64,000 nucleotides of DNA from Torreya grandis (taxonomy: Eukaryota > Streptophyta > Pinopsida > Cupressales > Taxaceae): positions 4,744,020 through 4,808,019 of the forward strand of contig JARHVA010000666.1 in NCBI GenBank assembly GCA_037957365.1. Reading direction: 5' to 3'. Position 1 is the first letter of the stretch, and every line of letters starts with the position of its first letter. Of the stretch, positions 25,614 to 38,745 are shown piece by piece. Under the pieces are notes generated by a model. The model saw nothing but the letters and a program-made list of their open reading frames with translations. It made no database searches and had not been told where the DNA came from. The translations under genes and the position numbers were made by a program.

Positions 25614-25995
25614 TGTAATGATCTTTTTATTCAATATATGAAGAAATACCCTTAAGGTAGGGAAACACCATAAAATACTCCTTTAGGAAGGAATAACTCC
25701 ACAATGTCTCTTCGAGGGGACAACCTCCAATATCCTCTTACAATAGAAGACTCAATTCTTACTTGATTTATATCCTTCCCATGATAATCATCTCCTATAT
25801 ATATACATCTATCTAACCCATGGATGGGTAACCTCCTAATCCAATGTAGGCCGACCATTACCCAATGTATTACTTCCACAAGTTACTCTATTATCCTAAT
25901 ATATTGTACCCCTATAACTAAGGGGATGTGTGCCACATGTCGGCATCTCCATCAACCCATATACCTCAATATATCATATACCTAGGTACATAGCA
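25614..25995 (-). repeat. 5' LTR of the non-autonomous element
   Basis: A 382 bp LTR with TG...CA ends, flanked outside by AGACC. Three mismatches to the 3' LTR indicate a relatively recent insertion. Confidence 0.92.
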
Positions 25996-26000
25996 AGACC

Positions 26001-28738
26001 CAGTAAAGCATCATTTCTCAAATTTATCATCCTCAAAGGGGCTCTTCTTTTGTTAGGATATCCTCAACAAGTGGCTCCTTTGGCCTTTTGCACAACGCAC
26101 CCTATGGTGGTGACGACTCTCCCTAAGATGAAAATGGCGTTAAACACCGCTCCATTGTGCTTGAGGGATATTCTCTTCCAAAATAGCATAATATTTTTTC
26201 AACCCATGTAGATATTAAAGATGGATAGGGAGAGCTCCAGATGGATGACATTTCCCAATGAATATTCTCTCCTAAAATGTTTGAGGTCTCACAGAGTCCT
26301 CTCATAAATTCTTTGTGTTGCATGCCAATAGATTGGTTTATTACATTTTGTTTGTCTACAAGAAGTTAAAGTCTGATTTTTTTTCTACATACTACTTTGA
26401 AGTGTATTTGACCTTATGCCACCCAATTCTCCTCTCTACATGAGGAGGGATGTAGCAGTGCCAACATATTGGTGTCACCAGAATTTTCCCCATTAATTCT
26501 TGCCACAGGGGAAGACCCATCAAACCAAGTGATTTGGTTGCTTTTAGATATTTATGGTCATTCATTAGGCATTCTCAATATTTATGCTCTTAATGATGGC
26601 CTTGACAGATCTTTGTTATGGTGATATTTAGATGAGAATTCACCCCTTGCCACGTGGCTTGTATACATGGATTTTAATATGGTTTAAAACCCTAATGATG
26701 ATGTTGGTGCCTTCCCAATGATATGGTGCATGAAATAATGTGAAGCATGTTATTGTTTCAAGAATAGGTGGGGTTTTGTCAACCCTCGCTTATGGCAGCA
26801 TACAATAAATATCACGCCTTGATTTACATAGTCCAACTTCTGTAGTGGTGTTGATCATGCCCTCAAAAGGTTTGACCATTACATGCTGTTAGAAAAAAAA
26901 CATTTTTTCCTTCTCTAACATTAATGGCCAAATTGTTAATGTTCATTCTGAATATGTTCTCTCAGACCATGCCCCAATCTCTTACAGAGTGATCTGGATC
27001 ACATGCTAGTTCAAAGCATCACATAATCATTTCATTCTCAACACGTCTTTCTTGAACCACTCAGTCACTATCCATCTTACTACATGGATTTAGAACCTGA
27101 CACCCCATCCACCTTATGTTGCCATCTAGATTGAGTGGTGGAATGAGGCTATTCTGCACACCACCACCTTTCTCAACCACTATGGGAAACAAATCACTAG
27201 TGTCGATAAATGGGGCAATAACGTGATTAAGAAATTTTAGAGAGTTTTCTCCCTCCTCGAATATAATCCCTTCTATCACCACTTAAAGAGCCTCACTGCC
27301 TCATTCAAACACCATATGAAGGTGGCAGATGGTCATGTTGCTAGAGGGGCACAACTCCGTGCTCATCTACATTAGCTCAAAATTGGAGACAATGATTCAA
27401 ATGATTTTTTTAAATCCCCCAAGGCCAAACAAGCCCGAGGCCAAATCAAAGCTATCAATTCAATTCAATCAAGGCTCGCCTCCCTTCCTAACATCTCCTC
27501 TACTTTTATGGACCATTATAAATTGGGGTTTTAAGCTTGGGAGGAAACAATGGCAAGAACCTAAGCTATACAAGAATGCCTTGATATGGTTCCCTGAAAG
27601 CTAAAGCCTATAGACCAATGGATTTAGGAGGCACCTCTGAGTCTCCATGAACTCATAGTGTTTCTTCATTACATGAGTAATGATTAAGCTCTTGGTCTTA
27701 ATGGCTTTCCCTACAAATTTTACAAAGCCAGATGGTAATTCGTTGGGCCTGGGCTGCTTCAAGTTTACAAATAATCTCTGCATAAACAATCTTTAGGTGC
27801 CATAATCAATCAAGGTAATATTAAATTCATGCCTAAAGTCGGTGACTCGAAGCTCATCACCAGTTGGCCACCTATTACTTTGTTAAATGCTTCAGATAAG
27901 ATCTTTGCTAAAGCTCTTACCAATCATCTCCCTCTTATCCTCCCTGCTCTTGTTAGACTAGAGCAAACATGATTTATTAAAAGTATATATGTTTTGGGCA
28001 ACCTTATTGTTATTTTTGAAGGTTTAGAATGGGCTAGGGCCTCACGTCAGAGAACCATTTTCCTCAAATTGTATTTTGAAAAAGCCTATGATATAACTAA
28101 ATGGACTTTTATCTTAGTTATGCTAAAGGCTCGTAGTTTTGGCAAGTTATCTCAGTAGTTCAAAGTTTGTTGGCAAATGCTTCTACTAGGTTCACTATTA
28201 ATGGTCTCAAATCTAACATTATTTGCCTCAAGTGCTCCACTGTCAAGGTTTCCCTGTTGCTCCAGCTCTGTATGTTCTTTATATAGAAATTTTAGGATAT
28301 CTTCTTGCCTCTAGAGCTGAGTGGGGTCTTGTTCAAGGTATTTTTTACCTGACCAGTCTTCTTAACTCATTAATGTTCACTTTGTTGATGATACTTTCCT
28401 CACCCTGGAATAGAGAGAAAAAACTTTCTCAGAAGCCATGAAGTGTCCTGATTTTTTTTTTTTAGCCTTTGGGTCTTGTTTGCAATGGAGTAAAACTCAA
28501 TGTTTCAGACAAAGCATGATGCCTATGCCTGAGTGGCTTCCATATTTCAAGTGGAAATGGATCAATAGAGGAGAAAAAATCAAATTTTTTAGGCATCCCC
28601 TTTGCCTTTGATAGTACTTTTGTAGAGCTTTGGCAATATGTCATTAACCATGTGTAAAGTAAGGTTGAATATTGGGTTACCAAACCTCTCTTCTTAGCAG
28701 GGAAATTCCAAGTTTGCACTAAAATCTTTGTGGTTTTT
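26001..28738 (+). pseudogene. LINE ORF2 remnant: endonuclease and RT
   Basis: Fragments in shifting plus-strand frames follow the order of plant L1 ORF2. Endonuclease: LLLDIYGHSLGILNIYALND and MDFNMV (the GDFN motif) at about 26,540-26,690. Linker: GDNDSNDFFKSPKAKQARGQ near 27,380. RT: PITLLNASDKIFAKALTN near 27,870, FEKAYD near 28,080, and HFVDDTFLTLE with the catalytic F-x-DD box at 28,378-28,410, then GIPFAF and LAGKFQVCTKIF. The enzyme would nick target DNA and reverse-transcribe the LINE RNA. Many stops and frameshifts kill it. The frame is cut after ...KIFVVF by LTR unit B and resumes at 32,998. Confidence 0.8.
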
Positions 28739-31700
28739 TGTTGAGCAAATTTGACCCTTGGTCCAATTTAGTCAACCCCATATATATTCAAATTTCTTAT
28801 AGGGTCTTGCTAAGTCATAGAATGGTCACATGGTCATGTCTAGAGTCACTTAATATGTTTCACTTTTGTCATATATATCATTGTCCTAATTTTCCTTTAG
28901 GTCACCTTTTGGTCATTCTAGGGGATGTTGTAGGTAATTTTCATGAAAGGACAAATGTTAAAGTGTAATCTAACATCCAAGGGGTTAGTTGAGTGTCAGG
29001 AGTTAGTTTGAAACTGAAGAAATGCAGGTTCAACGTGGATTCAAGAAGATAATTACAAAACATGCAGTTAATGGTAGTTGTATGGACAAGGACAACCACT
29101 TGGCACATGGGAAGCTTTAGGTATATCTCTACAAGACACAAAAAGTCTTTTCTAGGCTTGAAAAGCTTAAATAGTTTCAAATTTGGCAAAAATTGGTCTA
29201 TCTCCCTCATTGCTCTCCTAGACAAGGTCAAATAGGTCAACTGGTTTACTCTTAGTACAGACAGGAGGGGAGGAGTTGAGATGAATATTTTTTGGTGGAT
29301 TAATTTAGTCTTCATAGCCATCTTTTCCATGGCATTAGTTACAAGAATGGTGGTCTGTGCTTCATGAACCATCTTTAAGAATGCTAGTGACTCTAATTTG
29401 CTTGCACATTCCCATTGGCTCCAATTTTCTTCTATATTTGCTTTGATGTGAGCAAACTAGGTGATGTATGTGTTCTTGCAGAGCATGACCATCCTTTTCA
29501 TGTGGTTTACAAACTAGTTTGTACGTGTGGATGTGAAAGGATTAGTAGAATCACTCTTATCGAGATAGAAGTTGACATCATGGTATGTGGGACAGGGTTC
29601 CATAAATTGCAATGTTGTGTCCTCCTGTGTGTGATTTCAAGTCAATGCTAATATGTTGTTTTCACTTCTTGCATAGCATGAATGGTCCATATTTCCCATT
29701 GATAATCTTGAAAGTTGATGGAGATGAATTTCTAATACACTAAGTGAAGAATGATCAGAGCTCTGATGTACATAGTCACTTACAATCACATGTAGGTGTG
29801 TACAGAGGACTGTAAGGATACTCAAAACCCAAGGAATAGGTTGTGTACATTCCAAAGACTTGAATGGAGGTTCTCAATTCTATTCAAGGCTCATAGTGTT
29901 AATCTTGCAATCAACTCAGATCTTGTAGTCAACCAAAGTGAGAAAGTTGCAAAAGAGCTAAACTTACCTTAATTTCTCCAAATGAGTTTTTGCTCTAACA
30001 AGATGTCACTTATAGGTAAGAGTTGATGAGGTCTAAGCAAGCCCAGTCACTTCAATCTCGTCAACATGAAAGGAATTTGCTAAGTCAGATAGAATGAGGG
30101 TTGAATGAGCTTTCAATTTAGGCAAGTTCTCACTGTAGACACTCAGTGATCTACAATGCTAAAAGGCCACATGAACCTAGAACTTACAAATAATTAGTGC
30201 GTTGATATTATAGAGAATGATGCACGATTCTTAGGTATATGATGACTTCTTCTAGATAGGATATATCTCTAATGGCTTCATAGGAACCAAAGGTGTGAAA
30301 CAAAATGATCAACCCTGAATGGTCACCTACTGGAGCTTCTTGACAAACACATATAGTCTGGTTCATACATAGACTAGCCTAAACCCAAAAGAGAATGCAG
30401 ACTTGGTAAGTTTGCATATGTATAGAGAGAATGAATATGCATAACCAAATGTAAAAGGGTGATGGCAATTTCCATGTATCTCTTAGATAATATCAACATC
30501 TATAGAACTTCTTTGAATTCTTCTAAGTTGCCACCTATAGGGGACACAGTCAACACAGTCACAAACTAGCTTGGCTAATGGAGGTGTAAGTTTGTTTGGT
30601 ATGCAGTTATACAAGATGGATGATCACATTGAATACATTCTCAGAATAATCATATCATGTTACTTGATATTCTAAGTATCAAAGCGAATGATGAATAAAT
30701 AGGTTTTCAATCTCCGTCTACAGTCAACCAAAATCTTGCACAATATAGACCTAGTGAGCCAGTTTTGAGAATTTAAAGGTTTGAGGGATTTTGGAGCATG
30801 ATCAAGTCATGAAACTTGGTATAGATCATCATTCAGACCTAAGCTAACTCCTCAGTTTCTTTTAGGCCAGACAAATAGGAGATATACACTTTGTTTTGTC
30901 TCAGATAGAGGGCACTCTATGAGTAAAGGTAATCTATAGGTTTGGTATGTGAAGAGTAAAATGGATAAAGGGGAGAGTGTTGAAGGATTATGGATGGTGT
31001 TTGAGGTTGGATTAGAAATGAACAAAGTGTTGGAGGACTCTAAAATCATTGAAAACCCTCAGAAGGGTCAAACACACAGTCCAACATAGTTAGGCCTTTT
31101 AGGCTATAACTAGGCCAAAGCCCTCAAGGTGCCTAGCTTGATTTGACAAGACTACATGAACCTTCCAAGACATATGAGTCTTCAGGAGAAAGTATAAAGT
31201 GGATTAGACTCATTTGTTTGTAGAAGAGAATCTAAAATTGGTCATTTTGACCCAAACCTCTTTCAAACCTACTCAAAACATAGTCAAGAGCTCGAGAGGC
31301 CATATTCATTTGCTCACACCTGTATGGATGAGTTGAGTGAGACCTCAAAGAGTTGGGTATAGTTGAAGAGGGTTTCCAGCTCGCTTTTCAGTGGAATTTT
31401 TTTGGAGGTTCAACGTCACAATTTTATGAATCATCATTAACAAGCAAAACCTCCAAAAACCCTTCCTTGGACCCGATGGAGAAGATATGGAGAATTATGC
31501 ATCTAGGAGGGGTCAAATGGCTATGAAAGTGATTTAGACTTGTCTAGCACTCTCCCAAGATTCATGATATCCATTTGATCTATATCGTTATTTGTACGAA
31601 TTGTTTGATATTTTCTTGTAGGATTTGAGTTGTTCTATAGGTGAAGGAAATGAGCAGGGGCAAGCCATTAAAGGAGGTCTATAAAGACTTGTACCAAATA

Positions 31701-32992
31701 TTATGACTCATTTCTAACCTCTGTGATGCATGAAAACATCTATGTTAGACCATTCATGGCAAGGAATTACAATATAACACAATGAAAGCAAAGTGACTGT
31801 CAAAGATTGGAAGTGAGAAATGTGTTGTGAGTTTCATAGAGGTCTACATGATGTAAAAGAGGAAAAATAGGTATTCAATAGGTTTCCTACATCCTCTACA
31901 ATCCATCTCCATGAGAAACTGCAAGTCACTTAGGTGACAAGTGTGAGGATAGACCTAGAGGGCTAGTGATGAATGACTGTAGACAATGAATGACAAGTGA
32001 CAAGGATGAGTCCGTCAATTAGAGAGGTTTAGATGACCTACACTGACCTCTTCTCAACCTTCTCATGTCATATCATATGTGTCAAGGCTTCCTATGGTAG
32101 TTTTAGAAAATCAAGTGAACCCCTCACCATCATGAAGGCAATTTCAAAGAAAGACAATGAAGAGTTCTACACCAACTTGAGGAAGGTGTTTTGTTTTAGA
32201 TTGACACATGTTCATGTCAGTTTCTTGACTTCTTTTCTATTTCATTCCATGGCATTGTAACTGGTTCTCATAGTTTGACACTTGGCCTTGTGACCCTTGA
32301 GCTTCACTTCTTCTCTCTCTTCTCATATACTCTATATATTGAAGCATGTTTGACTTTGTAATGGATCCACAATTGGTATGGTGAAGCCCTGTTGGTTTCA
32401 ACAACTCATTTGCCTTTGAACAAAGTATTCTGAAGATGATTCATGCTCTGCAATCTTTTGCTTAAGTATGTTAAGTGGTTTATGTGGTTGAAAAGTGATG
32501 AATATGCTTTCCTTGCTTCCATTTCTAATCTTGCATATTTGTGTGAGTGATATCTATTCTAACAGGTTTCATAAAGTATATTGTTTGTTAAATGTGTCTT
32601 GAAGTGTGAGAGGGACTAGTAGTGTCTTGTATCAGACCTTTTTCTCACCCACATTTAGATAGGCATAGAAATCTACCTCTATAAGAAATGCTTATGCTAG
32701 AAGGACATAGAGTTGAAGTCAGTTTGAGTAGTCTTCTTTCTTAAGTGTAGATGCAAGTGTGTTGTGTGGAGTTATCTTGTTGTATTTTATGTCTCCTTAT
32801 TTCTTTTTCACCCCCAATAGTGATTAGCCTAGTGTAGTATGAGCCCAGAAGATATACCAAGGGAGATAGCCCTTTCAAACCTAGAGATCTATCTCTTATA
32901 GTAGCTTGCCTATGAAGGGATATAGTTCTATGTTATCCTAAAATTGAGAAGGTCTAATTGACTTCTCTAGGGTGTAATTTTAGGCTATAACA
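28739..32992 (+). mobile_element. Giant solo LTR-like unit B (4.25 kb)
   Basis: It starts TGTTGAGCAAATTTGACCC and ends GGCTATAACA. Both edges are fixed independently because the LINE ORF2 reading frame breaks at 28,738 and resumes in register at 32,998. Exactly 5 bp (CTACC) lie between the terminal CA and the resumed LINE, the expected target-duplication length, but the left 5-mer is TTTTT. A TATA box at 32,333 lies 660 bp before the end. No primer site, polypurine tract or meaningful ORF exists inside. A solo LTR is the simplest reading. Confidence 0.65.
32333..32340 (+). promoter_or_regulatory. Putative TATA box of LTR unit B
   Basis: TATATATT follows 'cttcttctctctcttctcatatac', the same CT-rich lead-in found upstream of the TATA boxes of units A and C. 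Confidence 0.5.
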
Positions 32993-32997
32993 CTACC

Positions 32998-34230
32998 CAT
33001 GTTTATTACTCTTCTTGATGGGTCTCTCTAGGGATTCCTATTATAAGTTGGCCAAAATTCTCAGGAAATTACTTTGGTCTAATGTCAAACAAAGAGGGGA
33101 TTCCATCATGTTTCTTGGGACACCTTCTGCCTCTCTCATGATAAAGGAGCTATGGGAATTATTGATATCTATAGGAAAAACACATCCTTGTGTGCCAAAT
33201 GGGTTGTTAAATCCATTGAAGGCAATGAATCCTAGAAAATATTGATAAGACATTGTATATCCTCTAGATCCCCCTATGGTAAACCCAATTGGAAAAATAA
33301 TTGATTCCACACCCTTCTCATCATGTCAGCTCCAGTCAATATTGAAGGTTCTTTTGTGGCCAAAAGCATATGGAAGGATTTCACGGTTGTCAAGCCCAAT
33401 TTTAAATGGATCGGTGATGGTTTTTGCACTGGTTTATCTTTTAATGATCATAATATATGGTGGTCTCCTATTATGACCAACACTAATGTTTTTTTGGTAG
33501 AGTTACCTAGGATCAAAGCTCTAAGGCTTTTCAAGAAAGGAATTCATACCATTCGATACTTGATCTTTACCAAGGATTGGACTCCTTGGTTGGATTTGAA
33601 AGCATAATTTCATTTGAATAATGTAGAATTACCTTCTATTCTTCACATTCAAAAGCTTATGCTAGATGTAATGTTGCAAAGGCTAGGCTTACAACCACAC
33701 CAATTATGGTGGAAGGACTGGAGGTGGAATTGTGACACCCATTTTAAAAACTATTCTTTAAGACTCCTCTATCAAGTTATGAGTTTCTTCTCTCCAGCTC
33801 TCAATAAGATCAATAGGTGATGGGGTCTTAATTCCTCCCCTAGCACATAGATTGCTAGGCGCAACCAAATTTGGATGACTCATCTTGAGCCCAATTTGGC
33901 TTACTTCCTCTAGTGCTTGGTTTACCAAAGTCTTTTGATCGGGGAGCGGCTCCCCCATATTGGAATTAATCAACCCAAATGTCCCACTTGTAAGTGCCTA
34001 GATTCCTTAAAACATCTCTTCTAATTTTTCCCAAGAGCTTAGTCCACCTAGAAATGGATTCAGAGCATATTTCAACGTTATCACCCTGATCCTTTATCTT
34101 GGCAGCTTGCCTTACTTGGGGGATTTGGCCAACTAGCCTCAAGGTTCATTTTAAGAGACCATATCAAAAACCCTCTTGGGTTTTATTTAGGCAAATCTGA
34201 TTCTATCCTTGGTGAAAATTTTAAAAAAAA
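32998..34230 (+). pseudogene. LINE ORF2 C-terminal remnant
   Basis: The frame resumes with HVYYSS, the block that follows the RT thumb in plant L1 ORF2, then LWSNVKQRGG-like and WDTFCLSHDKG-like text, then IWKDF...GDGFCTGLSFNDHNIWW at about 33,370-33,470, and a zinc-ribbon-like CPTCKCLDSLKHLF (zf-RVT domain) at about 33,980-34,020. Stops and shifts are frequent. Poly-A at 34,219-34,229 may mark the LINE 3' end. Without insertions the three LINE parts add up to about 4.7 kb. Confidence 0.75.
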
Positions 34231-34320
34231 AAATCTTCTTCTTAAGTTTTTCGTACAATTGTCCGTCTACATAATTAAAACATATAGGTTGTAGGATAAA
34301 TTTAAAAGAATATAATTTTT

Positions 34321-35036
34321 TTTCTAAAATTTAATATTATTACATATTTGGATTCCTCTCGAAGAGCTATGCAATTTAAAAAAAATTGTCTCAAACTGAG
34401 TCCGTATGCAAAAGTTATGGCCTTCAAAATTTGGTGCTTAGTTGGATCACATCATGTCGTTAGGCGATGACACTATCTCCCAATAGCACTATGTCATGCG
34501 ACAACACTATTTTTTGATAGCATGATAAAATTTGGATTCATCTTTAAAATCTATACAATTTTAAAAAAAATTGTCTCAAATTGAGTTCGTATTTAAAAGT
34601 TATGGCCTCCAGAAGTTGGTGCTCAGTTGCATCTCATCATGCCATCGGAGGATGGCACTATGTCATCCGGCAGCACTATGTCACTCAATAGCACTATGTC
34701 ACCCGACAACATTCTAAAATTTGGATTCTTCTCAAAAAAATATACAATTAAAAAAAAAAAATCTCAAACTGAGTTCGTATGCAAAAGTTACGGCCTCTGA
34801 AAGTTGTTCAGTTGCATTGCAGCATGCTCCTGGACGGTATCATGCTACTGAGTGACAACATGCTGCTGAGTGACAACATCATGCAACATCATGCACCATG
34901 ATGCAACTGAACGACATTGACTACCAAATTTCTAAGGTCTTAACTTTTGTATACGAACTCAGATTGAGATGATTTTTTTAAAAATGCATCTCTTCAAGAT
35001 GAATTCAAATATGCAATAATATTAAGGTTTAGGAAA
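34321..35036. mobile_element. Foldback element with inverted arms and ~186 bp internal repeats
   Basis: The outer ~130 bp (34,321-34,450) is repeated in inverted orientation at about 34,905-35,036: ttaatattattacatattt-gattc at the left matches the reverse complement of the right end. Inside, three direct units start with tttggattc at 34,347, 34,531 and 34,720 and share 'gagttcgtatgcaaaagtta' and 'gcactatgtca'. No ORF is present. This is the architecture of foldback or long-arm MITE elements. I could not define a target duplication. Confidence 0.65.
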
Positions 35037-36827
35037 GTTTTTGAAACTCTTTTTTATTCATTCACAACCTATTTGTCGGGCAGCGTCAATATTCAACATG
35101 ACAATGAGGTAAAGAATGAGACTTGGATGGTAACCCCTATGAACACACACACACACATATAAGGTGAATCATATGGATTCCCCCATAATTATTATAAACT
35201 ATTTGCGAGTCGACTCCTAAAAAAATTTACATTTTGAAATTTTAGGCAAATGGGTCTTATGTACTACCAAAAAATTGTCAAATACAATTTATCAAAAAGT
35301 GAATATTCATGAATTAACGAATATTCTCCACTAAAATTTACCCTGATTGGCCTGATACTATTGGTTTTTTTTATGGATTTTTTCAGAGTTGAGATTTTTG
35401 TTCTAATTATGGAAGGCCATAAATAATGCTTTCTTTAACAATATTGAATGATCTTGTCTCTTTTGTATTAACAAGATTTTTATTATATCTTCGACTTGCA
35501 TGCAAATTCAAGTCCAAACCAATAAATTTTTCATGGAGGTTTGTCATCTGCAGGATTTATTAGATCATTGGGGGAGTGTTCCCTACATAATGAGTCGCAA
35601 CCTGCCTAATGGCCCACCCCAGGGTCCACCACCTCCACCTCCCAAGAGGCATAGAATTCATTCTTGCAGTCACGACTACTTCGCCCCTTGCTTCCCATAG
35701 GAGGAATGCAGGTCATTTCCACTGCATGTAAAATCTGATACAACTCCCTCCTAGAGGGGTTAATTTGTTGTCACTACTATGCAAACTCAACCAATTGATG
35801 GATGGGTGATAGGTATGACTTTGAACCCCCTAGATGGTTGGGTGGCATCAAATCCTCCTTGTGTATATCCTTTCGCTTAGACTATTCTACCATCCAAGGA
35901 TGATCCAATGCCTCCTCCCTTGGGTGTCACAACCAATGGTTAATTCTCTTCTAGGTTGTTATGTGATTTTGAGTGTTTTTTGCTGATGTAATGTGGTTTT
36001 GAGCACTATGTTTTATCCAACTTTGTTTCCTATTTTTTGGTGTCGTGTTTCTGAGTCAATGTTTCTTCCTCCAATGTGGAGTCTAAGCCATGATAAAAAC
36101 AAGCTTGGATTTGGAAAACATCAAAAGGGGAGAAATATTTTTAGTTATTTATATTTTCATACCTTTATTGCTTTAAGTTTACCTACCTTGATGTGACGTA
36201 TAAGACAGTCTAACCTAGCCCATGAAAAAATATTAAAATCCTTCCTGGGGAAGGTATTGGTGACTAGGTTGTTGGGGCAAATGTCTATGCTTACGAAGAC
36301 TCCTTAGTCCGCATTGGCAATATATTTGTAAAAAATAACTAGAAGTTGCAAGTATCCTCACTCCGCTTCAACTTCTCATATGTGCCTTTGAATATTCACT
36401 AGAATAAGATGAATACTTATAAGATAGTACATCAAGCAAAGGTCACTAAATAAGGAATGAAAAATGACTATTAGACACTACTATCTATATCTAGAAATAT
36501 TTCCTCAATTCCAAGTTCTTGTATCTCTTAGTGAATGAAAGTCAATGACGTATATAGAATAGTTGACAATTGTATAAGTATTTGAAAATCCTGTCAAAAG
36601 ATTACCCTGCGTAGCAATAAAATGCATGGATCAGCTATGGACAAATACAATTACAAAGGACCAAAACAAAACACAAGTCCATATGTATGTAAAAATTTTT
36701 AGTTAATAAACAAGTTTACATTATGTTTATGCTTTCAAATGAATCAAGTCAATCTATGGAATCAATACACTATTGACTTCATTTAACTTTAACCAGTTTT
36801 TATTGCTCACTATTTTGCCCAATCATA
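35037..36827. other. Gene-free intergenic stretch
   Basis: No supported gene. The frame at 35,500-35,700 contains a proline run (PPPPPP) but matches no family I know. A short (AC)n run is at about 35,143. Confidence 0.55.
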
Positions 36828-38190
36828 GCACTCTGTTTTTCATGCCTAGGAATATATGTAGCTTTTGGAAAGGTAGCATGCATCTTTTTTAGGTGTTTGC
36901 ATATGATATTATTATTTTCTATACTGTGATTGGCAAACATATTTTCATGTTATTGGAAACTGCACATGGTTTGAGGCAAGCTTTAATGCAACAATTTACT
37001 TCATGCAACAAATCACTACATTTAGGGTGCTTGCTATTGAATGCAATTTTTTTGTTTTATGTTAGAAAAAGCACAAAAATAAATATGCACCAAGAAAATT
37101 GTATTGATTTGGAAAGAGGTTATAGCTATTAATCTATGCAATGGACAGAGCTCTAATCTACTTTGAGAAAGTGAGGGTAATTACATGATGTATTTTGTTC
37201 AGCTGGTGATGCAACCAAAGAAGTATATGTTGAGTGCTCAAGATTTGAATGGTAATGGAGTGTGTTAAGCCTTACATTCACAAATTAAAATATCTTGTTT
37301 TTCAATCAAATGCAATGCATATCAGTGTAGGCCATTTGTAACACTATAACCACTACCGTAGCATGTGTTGCAAGGAATGGTCCACTAAAAACAAAAACTT
37401 GAAAGCTGTATTGGCACCACTTCTGGTATTACCAAAATAAAAGACTTTAGACATAAGCATAAAACCCTCCACATAACTATGTCAACACTTCTAGTGTTTG
37501 AAAAGGCTTAACCACTAACAAAATACAAATTGTCTCAAAAATAACAATATATACATTTTGTTGTGCTATGCATATAGTCTCTTCAAAAAACATTTGTTCA
37601 ATGTTTTAGATTTGAATTATAATATGGATGACACAGTTCAAGGTTTCAGATCTGAATACTAATTTTTGAAGTGAACAAAATTGATAACATAGTTCAAGAC
37701 TACGACTTTGTTATTGAGTTGAACACTAAAAAAGCTTTTGAAAATAAAAGATAGTTGTCATTCACTACAAATTACTAGATATAAGCACTCTGTTTATGAC
37801 ATGAAATTTGAATTGCTTTTCTTTGAATACTATTTTTTTTACAAATATCACAAACAATACTCAAACAATTATGCATATAGAACATGCCTTCCATTTATAA
37901 AGAGGATATTATTTCTTAATGTTCTAACCAATAAGAGCACTCTGTTTTTCATGCTTCTCAATAGGCATAGCTTTTGGAAAGGCAAGATGCACGTTTCAAG
38001 AATTGGAATAAGATATTATTAATTGCTATGCAATGAAGCTTTAATGCAGTGATTTATTTCATGCAGTGGACCCATGTGATTTTTTTATGGACCACATTTT
38101 TTTATGCTAGGAAAAGTACTAGAATAAATGTGCAATGGGAACATTGCAATGATTTGGAGAGATTACAGTTGCTAATTCATAGGTGCTAAT
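36828..38190 (+). repeat. Diverged direct duplication, copies ~1.1 kb apart
   Basis: Copy 1 (36,828-37,137) and copy 2 (37,935-38,190) share 'agcactctgtttttcatgc', 'agcttttggaaagg', 'gctttaatgca' and 'gatttggaaagag/gatttggagag' in the same order. A short third piece with 'agcactctgttta' is at about 37,778. No coding content is seen. Confidence 0.6.
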
Positions 38191-38745
38191 TTATATTTCA
38201 AAAAATTGTAATAGATTATAATACTTGTAATTTCAAACATCAATTTTTGGCTTATTGTAGAATACTAAGCATTTAATTTATTCAACCCTATTTTATTGAA
38301 GTATTTGTGTTGTGTTAATTTTTAAGTAAAGTACTTAGTAACAAAACTTTATTTTTTCCCATAGTTATTGACATTGAAACAATTTTCATGAATTGATTAA
38401 CATTGCTTGGATCCAAACCAATCAAAACATGTATGAACATAGCCAATACATCTTTTGTAGACAATGCATATAATAAGCTCATTCTTTACACATGCCTTGC
38501 TTTATTTAAGCCCCAAATGAGACTATTATATCTATACACAATTAAAGAACATGGTACCTTTTATAAAAAGCTTATAACAAGTCAAATGTTTTTTTTTTGG
38601 TCGTTTGCAATTATACTTATCCAAAGCTGATCCAAATACAAAATCAATTAATGAGGCATATAGCTTATAAGTTGTTTTTAGCTTCATGCAGGGAATCAAA
38701 TAAAAAATCTTAAAAACTAGCTCCTATATCACAGTATTCACTACA
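38191..38745. other. Gene-free stretch before LTR unit C
   Basis: Nothing recognisable. The sequence is AT-rich, with no frame of interest beyond 75 codons. Confidence 0.5.

Larger units (their letters stand above)
23421..25995 (-). mobile_element. Non-autonomous Ty3-like element (Gag plus pseudo-protease)
   Basis: This is a complete 2,575 bp LTR element. LTRs of 382 bp (TG...CA) differ at three positions (about 0.8%), and a perfect 5 bp target duplication AGACC flanks it (23,416-23,420 and 25,996-26,000). A tRNA-iMet primer site adjoins the 5' LTR and a polypurine tract adjoins the 3' LTR. The 1.8 kb interior encodes a Gag-like domain, a poly-Glu linker, a protease-fold domain without its catalytic Asp, and a Tyr/Trp-rich tail. 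Reverse transcriptase, RNase H and integrase are absent. This resembles the published TR-GAG idea (terminal repeats plus gag), but the added protease-like and YAW-repeat parts are unusual. It sits inside the LINE and is clearly younger than it. Confidence 0.9.
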
